Source: Onchocerca lupi | Taxonomy: Eukaryota > Nematoda > Chromadorea > Rhabditida > Onchocercidae | Direction of reading: 5' to 3' | Assembly: GCA_028564675.1 (NCBI GenBank) | Contig: JAOVVO010000329.1 | Span: 21,227-85,226, forward strand | Length of the DNA stretch: 64,000 nt | Part shown: positions 38,901 through 49,269 of the stretch, piece after piece | Numbering within the stretch: the stretch's first letter is position 1 | How the letters are laid out: each line of letters starts with the position of its first letter | Notes under the pieces: generated by a model | What the model was told of the DNA's origin: nothing | Database searches by the model: none | Seen by the model: the letters and a program-made list of their open reading frames with translations, nothing else | Position numbers and translations under genes: made by a program

Positions 38901-40599
38901 AAATATGTCCGATTTTGGAAGTTTTTTTGCTTCAGTTATATATTGTAGGTATGATTAAATTGGCAGCAATAATGTTTGCACATTAGTTTAAAAATATAGC
39001 AAAAAATTGAATAATTGTAGAATAATCAAATTTTAAAGCAAATATTGGCGCTAGCGTGATGTGTACTCTGAACTTTCACGTTTCAATGGTAATCGTGTGC
39101 TGGAGACGTATTCCTATTAATTAGCTTAAAGTTTTATAAAACTATAGAAATTCGAAATTTCACAGATATGAATGTTCAAAGTAGTAGAAGACTTCAAAAA
39201 TTTTGAATAATCGAGAAACGAGTAATAATAAATTTTTCAATAATATACAAGTTTTTCTGAAACTTCTTGAATACATCTTACGGATGGTTCTTTATACAAC
39301 ACCATTTAATGAGCTATAGAAAATAACTGTTCGATTTTTTATTTTTACATTTTAAATTTGATCATGGGGGAATTCTAATCTGATTTTATTGAAAATTAAA
39401 TTACGGCATAATAACGTTTTAATTCAAGTATTGAAAAAATATTGAAAATTTTTGTCCTTTTTTTTTTCATTTGTTGAAAAAACTTTATTAAATTTTAATT
39501 GTTTTTTTGAATCATTTCGTTCTTAATGTGATTTCTTTCACATTGCTTCTTTTGAAGTAAAATTTTGTTTCCAGATTCAGTTGGAGAACTGTGACGAAGA
39601 GAAATTCTATCTAAGTTTTTCATTTGCTTATGATTCTTCTGGTTTTTCTAAGCAATTTTCATGCAAATTATATGGATTTTCACACTACTGCATTTTTCTT
39701 GCAACTTTCACATTACACAACTTTTAAAGACTGTAAGATAATCAATAAGTTTATTCCTAAGCATTATGTCTTTTAAAATGGTATTGAGACATTTGTGGGT
39801 CTAATAGATACACACAACTTTGTAACATTATTTATTTGAAATTTGATAGTTCGCAACTATTCAAATTACTTCACTTTAGTTATCATAATATTAATCGCAA
39901 TCCCAGAATTACTTTCTCTCAAAATATTTTTCCGAAAATTGAAGACAAAATATGGTTGTAATAACAAAAAAAAAATTCAAATCTACTAGACATTTAGTAC
40001 ATTTTGACAAAAAATAAAAAGTGGAAAACTCTGCTTTGAAAGTCTCTCGAGTTAAAAAGTGCTTCAACCAAACGAGAAATTCAAATTTTGTCAATAACCT
40101 GATAAGTAATAAATACGCAAGTGGAATCGGACGTCTTTTTTTTTTTTTCAAAGTTATATCAGACTCTTTAGAAGAGAAGTTGACTTTGCGATGTGGCGCT
40201 GAATTAAAAAAATTAGCAAAGTGTAGGAAATATTTCGATCTATTGATTATAAAGATTACTAGCAGGAGTGATATGATTCTATTTAATATATCTAGCCGTT
40301 GAATGGTTGTTATCGATGCACTTTATTGCTTAGATCAATTTAGACTTTTTCGAAATCTTCCGGTACTTCCCCGCACAGTACCGGGCTCAGTATAAAGTTT
40401 TAGTCATTACTGGTATTCTGACGACGAACAAATGAATAAAGAAGGTATTATTGCTTAACTGTATCACATCTCTTTATCAGTATTCATTAAAAATACCAGA
40501 TAGCACATAACGCATCAAAACAACGAAAATTATGACTATCAAATTAGAAAAATCAAAACTATCAAAATTATTTCCAGAAAATGAACTTTCTCAAAGTTT
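35979..40599. other. Gene-poor interval upstream of GPDH
   Basis: No supported exon or RNA gene was found on either strand. It should include the GPDH promoter next to 35979. A small GC-rich hairpin sits at 40360-40384. The frame at 40021-40302 is Lys- and Ser-rich and has no family features. Confidence 0.55.
40360..40384. repeat. GC-rich inverted repeat with 7-base arms
   Basis: CCGGTAC (40360-40366) and GTACCGG (40378-40384) can pair around an 11-base C-rich loop. It stands out as a GC island within very AT-rich DNA. It could be part of a mobile-element end or a structured element. Nothing else supports either reading. Confidence 0.6.
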
Positions 40600-41146
40600 T
40601 TCTTCCTCATTGAAAAACTTTACTCCTAGCAAGAAGAATGATATTACTTCCAGAAGATCTCAAACTGCACAGACATTGGACATTACATGTCTCCAGGTGA
40701 CCTGCTTCTGCGGCAATACGTTTGAAAATATCATTTACGAATGATTTTATGATCGACATCGCCTTCGAAGAAATTCCTGCAAAAATGACAGATTTATAAA
40801 ACATTTTAGAACGAAGTACAGAATGAAAGAATTTATAACTCATTTATCAAAGAAAACATTGATATTTGTTCAATAATATGTCAGAAATTTTATTTTTTCA
40901 CACTATAAAGATCCAAATATTTTTCTCTTTATTTACCTGTTGTATCTGCAAGTTTCATCACATCCCTGCACAAACCAAAATCGTACCTTTATCGGGATGA
41001 ACCTGTTTTAAGACATGATAGATACAGGCGGAATATGATTCCTTACGTCGAGACTTTCGCTTCTTATCACTACTGCGAACATTTCGCGATTTCATGGCTT
41101 TTTTTTGCTCTTTTAAAAGATGGCTTTGGTGGTACTGTTTTAGCAA
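40600..41146 (-). pseudogene. Histone H2B pseudogene with an intron
   Basis: On the minus strand the core of histone H2B is unmistakable. Exon 1 (to 40987) reads SSDKKRKSRRKESYS then VLKQVHPDKG. Exon 2 (from 40776) reads GISSKAMSIIKSFVNDIFKR followed by IAAEA. The intron splits a Gly codon in phase 1 with GT/AG ends. Upstream, the usual PPKPS and AKK residues are in another frame because of one extra A in an A run near 41104, and no proper initiator remains. After IAAEA the alphaC region has lost its frame: a diverged stretch resembling the TAVRLLL part is seen out of frame with a stop. At least two disabling changes make a functional nucleosomal H2B unlikely. An ATG at 41146 could initiate an altered N terminus. 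Confidence 0.85.
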
Positions 41147-41262
41147 TTCTTTATTGCGAAATATAAGAGATCTGGAGAAATAAAAACATTCTTGATGAAA
41201 ATCAAAAAACAGCTGCTCTTATTTCCTCTATTGACATGAATAGTGACATTTATCGCTTAACT

Positions 41263-41294
41263 GAATTGCCGAACTGCCGAATTGTCGAACTGAT
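41263..41294. repeat. Four copies of an 8-bp unit with alternating variants
   Basis: GAATTGCC, GAACTGCC, GAATTGTC and GAACTGAT follow one another. The T/C difference at the fourth position alternates, so the repeat has a 16-bp higher order. Confidence 0.8.
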
Positions 41295-42672
41295 GCTACT
41301 GCTGCGTCAATCTGAATCCCAAGCTGTTAACGAACAACTGTATCATTCTAAAAAGTGCCTTTAACTCCAAAATATTGACCTTTTAAATCCTTCGAGCACC
41401 TCCTCTTTACTTGATCTCTAATGTATCACCTCATGATTGGTTGACCTCATTTTATTTATCTGCGGATCGGAGCGTTTTGGCGGTAACTTTGTTTATCCTT
41501 ATAACTTGTTGATCCCTTTGAAATTATGTCGCGCTACTTGACCTTTAATGCTCTTTGTTTACGATGACTGTCTTAGCTTCACACGACCTTTAACATCTCT
41601 TGTTTATCATAATTGCAAAAAAAGGAGGAACAACATCCATTATGCTGACAGTGACAGTAAATACTCAAGATCGCAAACAGAGCTATCTCACGTATTCGAA
41701 TCAAATTCATATGTCACTTCATTTCGTTTTGTTTTTTACCAATTTTTTTAGGTAACGATATTTGGCAGAAAATAATCTTGAGTGCTGAATTTTCTATCCA
41801 AAATATTGATTGAGCATCTCGAAAATCTAAGGATCAGAAATAGTCAGAAAAAAGTACAACCATCGCAGACTTTTAATTTAAAAAGTGAATGGAATTATCT
41901 GTGCAAAGGATATCAACGACAAATATGAGGATTAACGATCCTTTCACAATTATGAAGAAATTTCAGTTTTTTAATCATATATTGAAGTAGGAGAAGCTGT
42001 TTTAAATTTAAGTATGATGAAACAAATTTATCTGCATATGTGTTATTTAGATTTGTGAGATTTTCGATTATTTACAATATACAAAATTTTTTCCGAACGA
42101 AATTATAGCAACGCAAATAGAAAACAAAATACATCAGTAGAAATAAAAATTCTTAATTGAACTCTGTTCATAACAGTCGAGATTTCAATTGCTCATTTAC
42201 ATGTAAAAGTTTGAAAAATGAATGGGACACTAATTGCAATATAAAGTAAATGACATTGTGAACGAAGCATATTAAATTCAAAATTTTCCATCGAGCTATA
42301 ATTATATATATTTTATCTGAATTCAAAGATTTTATTCATACCTTGATTTTATTTTCATTTAGTTTTATTTAAGCTGAGCTAAAATTTTGAGTACAAACTT
42401 TTCAGACTTCTGATCTTATTTTAATCGCAGGTTGTTTTAATTTTACTTCTCTTTTATTTTGAAATTAAGTTTGAAAAATTCATGCTGCTTAAGCAGCTAT
42501 ATGCATGAAGTTTTGATTTTGATTTCGATCATGATTCTAAATTTTAATTCAGAGCAATTTGGATACAGTTTAACTTTAATTAAAAGCTTTAAAATCTTCT
42601 TACATATTTTTATATATCAAAACAACTGAAAGGCAAAAAAAAAATTAATGCACAATTTGCTTGAAAAGAAAT

Positions 42673-42678
42673 TTTCAG
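42673..42678 (+). promoter_or_regulatory. Probable SL trans-splice acceptor of the neuropeptide gene
   Basis: TTTCAG lies 20 bases before the chosen ATG. It is preceded by an A/T-rich stretch with no upstream exon, as expected for trans-splicing. It supports 42699 rather than the upstream ATG at 42648 as the start. Confidence 0.5.
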
Positions 42679-42698
42679 AAATCAAAAAATTCGTAGCA

Positions 42699-43657
42699 AT
42701 GTCATCATTTCGTCCGTGGATAATTCATTTCCACAGGAATCTATTGGGTACTCTAATCTGTTGCTATTTATTGGCAAGTCATGTTACCGGCATTATCGAT
42801 GATTCGAACTTCATAAAATATCCTGCATACAAAGTAAGATGGCATAAAAATGATCTGTTGATTGTAAAACTTATTCGAATGAGTGTAGCAAAAGGCTACA
42901 TTCTATCAAAAGATTCCCGTAATTGAAGGTTTACTGGTGTTTCTTTTTTCATATCATTTCTGAAAATTTTACAAATTGCACTTCGTAGGATTATTGTTGA
43001 TTTGAGTTCTTAACTTCGTCACGGTATGCCTAAAGTTCTGTAGACATTTAGTAATTACAACTTGGATACATTGCGATTATTTAAGTTCTGTTTCTGGGCA
43101 GTTCAATATCTCAGGTACCTTATAATTTTTGTCTCACATCTTCGGTAGTCCAAATTAGTTTATTTTATAAAAATCAAAGCATTCAAGATTTTTATTGGAA
43201 TTTCAGAAAACTGCTCCCGGTTTGAATAAAGCATCATTTCTGCGATCTCTGAGGTCGGCCCTTGGAATAGACGGCATTGGCCATATCGAGGGTTTTACCG
43301 TAAGTTTTCCCGATCTTTGTACAAGAATGATATTTAAAATAGTTGAACTGACAAATAAAAGAATCAAAAACTTTCAAAATCATCAAAATGTTGAAAAAAA
43401 AAAGGATAAAAACGGAAAACACAAATGCTAATAAGTGAACAAAATCTCTTTAAAATTTCGAAATTTAGCAGCGCAATTCATGAATTTCCTACAAGAAAAT
43501 GCCATTCACCATGAAAATTATAAAAAATAAATTATAAATTTAAGAATTCTGACGAAAATTTTAGTATCCACTAACATCGCGTTCGGCTGCAATGATATCA
43601 GGACGTGGGTTTCGGCCTGGTAAAAGATACGATGCAGAAATCATATCCTTCATGTAA
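42699..43657 (+). CDS. RPamide (GFRPG-type) neuropeptide precursor
   Basis: Three exons in phase 0 (42699-42833, 43207-43299, 43565-43657) encode 106 aa. Residues about 10-30 are hydrophobic (LLGTLICCYLLASHVTG) and form a signal peptide. A KK site lies at about 45-46. Near the C terminus comes SR, then SAAMISGRGFRPG, then KR: cleavage at KR exposes the C-terminal Gly for amidation, giving a peptide ending FRP-amide. Nematode RPamide peptides (C. elegans NLP-2, NLP-22, NLP-46 types, from memory) share the S-x-A-x-x-GR-x-G-[FLM]-RPG pattern, and single-peptide precursors of this length are normal. A nine-residue acidic tail follows KR. The mature peptide would be secreted from neurons and act on a G-protein-coupled receptor. 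Which orthologue it is cannot be settled without alignment. Confidence 0.85.
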
Positions 43658-44929
43658 CCAGCACTAGTTACAGTATCCGTGAAGAGTTTATTGATGAAAT
43701 ATTTCATATATCTTCGATAAAATGTCTCATGACGCGATATACTAGCATGATTTCGAAAGTTACATGGCTATTGACAATTTTGAGTATTCTTTTGTTGATA
43801 AGATATAATCAATCAGTTTTAAACTCAAATTCCAACCAGTCCTCTGAAAATTAGAGGACTTCTTAGCCATGATATCATTATTCTCTATGCATAACAAACA
43901 CCATTCTATCTTCTGTTCATGTTCAAGTGCCACTAAAAAGCATGATTTGCCACATGACCTTTGCGGGTATGTTTCTTTCGATTATTTTCAAGTTTATGGC
44001 GATTTAAAATGAATTTTGCAACAGAAGGAGAACGAAATGAGAAGAGTCTATTAAATGCTGAGCTAATAGGTGCTTGAAAGAGCCTATAGTTTTTTCTCCA
44101 TCCACTTTAGCACGACATAAATTTGAATTGATCTAACAGAATATATTTTATATTTCTTATTAGGTTATGACACTCCTTTCAATCTCTTAGGACCTCGTAT
44201 AGTTGTTCCATCTTTTGATTATTTGACTGACACATGAAGCAAGCCAGAATTATTCACAATCAAACAAATGCAGCTGAATAATTGTTTTCGGAAAATTATC
44301 ATTTAAATACAAATTGAAACGTCATCTGATTAATTAATACTTATAAATTCAGATGGGAAATATCGACTCAAATAAAAATTTCATAGAGGAAAGTGATTTT
44401 GAGGACAGAAATAAGATATTTAAACCGGATAAAATAAGAGGAGAAAGATTGAGGAGGCTAAATATGAAATTCAGGGGAGAATTGATTTGCCGACAAATTC
44501 ATTCGATAAAAATTTTCCTCTCCAAAAATTAAATCGAAACCATCCAAGTATGAGTGTATAGTCTTATCCATCAGATTAGATTGTCTGACTCCCAAGATGG
44601 TAGTAATGTCGAAATTCAATCATCGTTCATCTCCGGTCCTTCTCTGTTTCGTTTATTGATTTGAAATATAAAATATCATACATATGGATGGGATACAGGG
44701 AGTTAATATCTTCTATTTCCAAAATATGCGTTTTAGATGGAATAATAATACAGCCAGTTATTAATTATAGAAGAATATTTATAGATTAAGTTGTACATCT
44801 GTTTTATTTGATACCGTCAATTAGTTAAAAATATGAATTTAACATTGATACATTAATTAACTAAAAACATGAGTCTAACATTGAAAAACATAAATCTAAC
44901 GTTCAGTTTCAATTTAATTACTAAAACGA

Positions 44930-45345
44930 CTCAACGTGGGAAGAAATGCAATTCGTAAGTAGAACAGTACGAACCACATTTTCTCAGGAGCTGCATTCAA
45001 GTGCATCGACAGCTGCACAGAAATCAGAGCAGCAGCAGTGATGGAGTGAAAGAATGACAATAGTCATGTCACAAAAAGAAAGTACGATAATGTAGTGAGC
45101 ATTCAAACAACTGTTAATATCCTTCATTGCTTGCTGTGTATTGTTCATTTAGTCATGCTCTTGTTAAGTATGTCACTGTATACATGTCGTATAAGATCAA
45201 GCTGTAATCTCGTGTAAAATTAATGAACTCTATCATCTACAATATCTGTGAGATCAATAAAGACGTTGTCGACGTAACGAATCACAGGCATCAAGAAGAC
45301 CCGATCCAGTCCAAACTACGAACGAAATTATCAAATTCTTACCTC
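44930..45345 (+). mobile_element. LTR-like remnant between the two neuropeptide copies
   Basis: This stretch is GC-richer than the DNA around it and lacks a counterpart in the duplication. It carries ATCAATAAAGA at about 45255, followed by GAATCACAGGCATCAAGAAG, resembling the tail of the element at 29580-30085. It is best read as a solo LTR or fragment inserted at the duplication junction. Boundaries are approximate and no coding part was seen. Confidence 0.35.
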
Positions 45346-45574
45346 AACAATAATCCTTCAGAAAAGAATTTTCTTTTCTCTGCAATTTTGCAGTTCTTTT
45401 ATGCAATTCAGTTCAAAACTGAATCATATGCGATATTGATTTTTCTTAGTTATATTGGTAATATTCAAAACGAATTAAATTTTCCATAAATCATTCCAAA
45501 TTCGCCGGTGTACAGATAGTTGGTAATAATCATTCATTATCAAAAAAAAAAAAAATTCAAAATATATATCTATA

Positions 45575-47480
45575 TATTCAGAACTTTTAACAATGTCATC
45601 GTTTTGGATAATTCATTTCCACAAGAATTTGCTGGTTACCTGGTTTGTTATTATTTATTGGCAGGTTATTTCACTGGCATTATCAATTCGACCTCGCTGA
45701 AATGTTTTCCATACAGAGTGATGACAGAAAAAAGATGTGATTGATAAAGCTAATTCGAATGATCACATTCTGCCAAAAAGTCCCAAAAGTCGAAAATAAT
45801 AATTATTTTTTTATAGTATTTCTGGGAATTCTTGCAATTTATGGTTAGAACTGTCATTGGTGATCTAAGTCATCAAATTTTTCGTAGTCTCCTAAAGCTC
45901 TAGGCATTCAGTAACTACAATTTAGGTACAATCGATGTTGACTTGTGTTATGTTTATACGCATTTCTAATACTTCAGATATCTTACAATTTCTGTTTCAC
46001 ATTTTCAACAATCCAGATCAGTTAACTATAAAAAATTAAAGCATTCGGAGTTCTTGTTATTAAGACTTCAGCATATTTTTGTTTTTTTTTTTTTTTTTTT
46101 GATTCGAATGATGCGTCACTTCTACAGTTTCTGAAGTTCTATTCTGAAATGAACAATATTGATTTTGAAGTAAATTTCCCGACTTTATGTAAGAATATTA
46201 TTTGAAATAATTGAACTGACAAATGAAGAATAAAAAATGTCAGAAGTAGCTGAATGCTAAAAAGAAAAGATGAAACAGTGGAAACATATCTATATAAATA
46301 AAATGATAAAATTTTTTTAAGTTTCGAAACTTTTATGGATTTTTTATAAATAGATATCATCGTGAAAACTTATAAAAATAAGTTATAGACTCAGGAATTA
46401 TGATGAAAATTTTAGACTCCAATAAATTACGACATGGGGCAGCGATGATATCAGATCTTAAGTTCAGGCCTGGCAGAAGATAGACATGGGAATCATTCTT
46501 CGACATGACAACCACTTAGATTGCAGTACTCGTGAAGAATTTATTGATGAAATGTATTATATACTTTTGATAAAATGTTTCATGACGAGATGTGCTACCA
46601 CGATTTCAAAAGACATATGATAATTTATAATGCTGGATGTTCTATTAGTTGATAAGAATAATTTTAAATTTAAATTCCAACCGATCTTCTGAGAATCACA
46701 GAAATTCTCGGTCGTAATATCATAACTCTATATGAATGACAAACATCATCTTACCTTCTGTCTATGGCAGGTGTTACCGAAAAGATTTGTCACATGATCT
46801 TTATTACCCTTAATTAAGATATGTTTCGTTCAATCATTTTCAAGTTTATGGTGATAAAGTGGATATTGCAATAGAAAGAGAGTAAAATAAAAGAGAAATT
46901 GCTAATAGGTGTTTGAAGAGCCCATAGTTTTCTTTCTATTCTTTTTAGTACTATCATAAACTTGAAAGTTATCGAACGGACTGTATCTTATAATGTATTT
47001 TTTATTAATTCGTCATACTCTTTTCAGTTTTTTAAACTTCAAAGAGTTGTTTCATTTTTTCATGGTATGATCGAGACACTAAGCAAGCCAGAGTTATTCG
47101 TAATAAAGTAAATGCAACTGCATAACTGTTTTCAAAAATCATCATTGTAAACACAGATTGGTAATTCGAAAATATTTCATGAGTCTAAATGGGGGAATAT
47201 CGACTTCAAAACATAATTTTGTAAAAAAAAATGACTTTGAGGAGTTGAAATACGATATTTAAATTGTAATACGAAATATTTTCGAAAAACTCCATTCTAT
47301 ATAAAAGTTGAAATACGATATTTAAATTGAAAAATCGGCCGAAAAAAAAGTCGAAGGAGTGAAGTATGAAATGAAATATTATATATTTCAGAGAGAATTG
47401 AATTGCCAATAAAATCATTTAATAAAACTTATTTTCATTCAACAATTAAAATCCGAAATCATTCAAGAACAAGGCCTAGA
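45575..47480 (+). repeat. Tandem segmental duplication, right copy (with decayed neuropeptide gene)
   Basis: This is the partner of 42600-44560. The order of shared words is the same, but indels are frequent, including a run of about 20 T at the start of the second exon. The right end abuts a Helentron-like repeat at 47521. Confidence 0.8.
45593..46483 (+). pseudogene. Pseudogene copy of the RPamide neuropeptide precursor
   Basis: The first exon starts with MSSFWIIHFHKNLL, like the intact gene, but one base is missing soon after. The signal-peptide residues (LVCYYLLAGYFTGI) are in another frame with no ATG. The second exon is interrupted at its start by a T run, and the remaining NDASLLQFLKF segment matches the intact NKASFLRSLR. 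The third exon (46416-46483) still encodes GAAMISDLKFRPGRR before a stop, but its distance from the acceptor is 2 bases longer than in the intact copy, so the phase is broken. The peptide and dibasic site outlasted the rest. Expression of a mature peptide from this copy is unlikely. Confidence 0.8.
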
Positions 47481-47520
47481 ACCGTATTGTCGGTAAAATC
47501 TGAAAGATGTAATTATCTAT

Positions 47521-48362
47521 TCTATATAAATAAAAATGTAAATGCAAACTGTTACCCCGAACGGATCTCCGGAAGTTGCGATTCTTTTCAAATTTTGACA
47601 GAACCTTGCAATAGAACATCATTTTTATGTAGACGTTTTTATTTTTTTCACGTGCCACGCCCGTGACAACTGGAAGTAAAAGGTGGAGTTTACTGACCCC
47701 GCCTTCCTTTCTTTCTCTCACTTTTCTTCTACCTCCCATCTCTCTCTCTCTCTCTCTTTCTTTTTCTTAATAATAATAATAGTAATGGTAATAATAATAG
47801 TAATAATTAATAATAATAATAATAAATAATATAAATAATTTTATAAATAATTATATCAATAATGATATAAATAATAATAAATAATAATATAAATAATAAT
47901 ATAATTAATAATATAAACAATAATATAAATGATAATAAATAATAACAAATAATAATAAATAATAAAAAATAATGATATAAATAATAATAAATAGCAATAT
48001 AAATGATAATATACGTAATAACATAAATGGTAATATAAATAATAATGTAAATAATAATATAATAATAATGTAAATAATGATATAAATAATAACATAAATA
48101 GTAATGTAAATAATAATATAAACCATAACAAAAATAATAATATAAATAATAATATAGAACCAATATAAATAATAACATAAATGATAATATAAATAATAAT
48201 AAATAATATTCGAATGCAAAGTTGTGTTAAAATTTCAAAGCAATAGATAAGGACTTTCCGATGTCTAAGATTTTGAATTAATATTAATAAGGCGCGTGTT
48301 TAAGAACTTTCGGAGGTTTAAGATTTTGAACAAACGAACATTGACATTTTTATTTATATAGA
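47521..48362. mobile_element. Helentron-like non-autonomous element with short inverted ends
   Basis: The left end TCTATATAAATAAAAATG (47521) and the right end at 48345-48362 are exact inverted copies. Inside the left end comes a segment with GAACGGATCTCCGGAAGTTG, and outside the right end a GC-rich block (GGACAAGCGAAGCGTGGCC). Ends with TATATAAATAAAAATG next to such GC-rich hairpin-forming sequence are, from memory, typical of Helentron/Helitron-like repeats in invertebrates. No transposase is present. A large AT microsatellite fills the middle. A related end occurs at 63731-63815. Confidence 0.45.
47766..48210. repeat. Expanded TAA/TATAAA-type microsatellite
   Basis: About 445 bases are built of TAATAATAA, ATAATATAA and TAAATAATAA words with scattered variants. 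Long open frames on the minus strand here (Tyr, Leu and Ile only) are by-products of the repeat and are not genes. A pyrimidine CT run precedes it at 47738-47757. Confidence 0.95.
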
Positions 48363-48895
48363 TTGTCGGACAAGCGAAGCGTGGCCGCCCCCAGAGATTA
48401 ATTGGATCGGCCACGCGGAGCTTAGTTGTAAATAAGTAGTGTTAAAAGTCAAGAAGCGTGAAGACAGTTTTAAATGCCGAAATACTCCAATTTACAGATA
48501 AACAAATTGAGATCGATTAGTCATCAAACAACACATTGGAAATCAAAAAAGGAGGATGAGCTCCAAAAGGATTTAAAAAATCAACTTTTTGGAGCTGGAA
48601 GCAGTTTGAGTTCGGTTCAGTTCGAATTCATTCGAGTTTTTAAATTTTTCAATCGTTGAATTATTATCTTAATTTTGTGTTTTTTTGAGTTCAAGTTCTG
48701 TTAGGAGTTCGAAGCGACACAGTAACAACAAATCGACAATCAAGAAGGAATAGACCTCTTCTCTACGAGCGACAAAGATTGGATAACCAGTGAACAATTT
48801 ACTTGATATTCTCTAATAATTGTTTATAACGAAGAATCACTGTTCCATCAATAAACTTTTTCTGCAAACGAAATTCGTCTCTTTTTACACAATAA
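48363..48895 (+). other. GC-richer repeat-like sequence beside the Helentron-like element
   Basis: This contains GCGAAGCGTGGCCG and a near-inverted GGCCACGCGGAGC, so it can fold, then Glu/Lys-rich open sequence (48474-48659), and then ATCAATAAAC near 48851. It may be the rest of the mobile element or another LTR fragment. No gene was recognised. Confidence 0.3.
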
Positions 48896-49009
48896 AATGA
48901 AAAACTTTCCACCTATCTATCAGACCATCCTCCAATTCCTAGTATAGAAGTAATATTGAACTTTGTTATCGTTAACTTCCGAGCATTCTTCGTTTTGAAA
49001 TGATTTTTA

Positions 49010-49204
49010 TTGATTTGCAAAGGGAAGTGCCAAATTGAAATTGCGGATGCAATGCGAAAAGATAATGTCGCTTATCGTTGCTTAAATCGTCCCTTTTTCG
49101 ATAAGCAATGTGCTTCTCTGTCCGTCCACTTCTGTATTGAGTGTCGCGAGCTAACACTGGACAAAAGCCACTTCCTAGCTGAATTCTTCGGTATGGGTGA
49201 TTAG
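49010..49204 (+). other. Unassigned cysteine-containing open frame
   Basis: A 64-codon frame includes several Cys (CKGKC, RCL, CIEC) and a balanced composition unlike neighbouring noise. The surrounding DNA is GC-richer. No acceptor, donor or homologue supports it as an exon. It also contains GCTTATCG and CGATAAGC as an inverted repeat, so it may be repeat-derived. Confidence 0.2.
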
Positions 49205-49233
49205 AATGTACCGAGAATGAGAGAATATGAGAT

Positions 49234-49236
<3 letters not shown>

Positions 49237-49266
<30 letters not shown>
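49237..49266. repeat. (GA)15 microsatellite
   Basis: A perfect 30-base GA repeat, flanked by further purine-rich sequence on both sides. Confidence 0.95.

Positions 49267-49269
<3 letters not shown>

Larger units (their letters stand above)
42600..44560 (+). repeat. Tandem segmental duplication, left copy (with intact neuropeptide gene)
   Basis: Similar sequence recurs in the same order at about 45575-47480. Shared landmarks are the first neuropeptide exon, the FRPG exon, the words following it (GAAGAGTTTATTGATGAAAT-like), TTTCAAGTTTATGG, AGCCAGAATTATTC, and a closing GAATTG..TTGCC segment. Divergence with many indels shows the event is old. Confidence 0.8.

Noticed and set aside
47807..48219. 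Three long minus-strand open frames made of Tyr, Leu and Ile
   Set aside because: They are by-products of the TAA-type microsatellite, open in several frames at once, with no other residues or signals.
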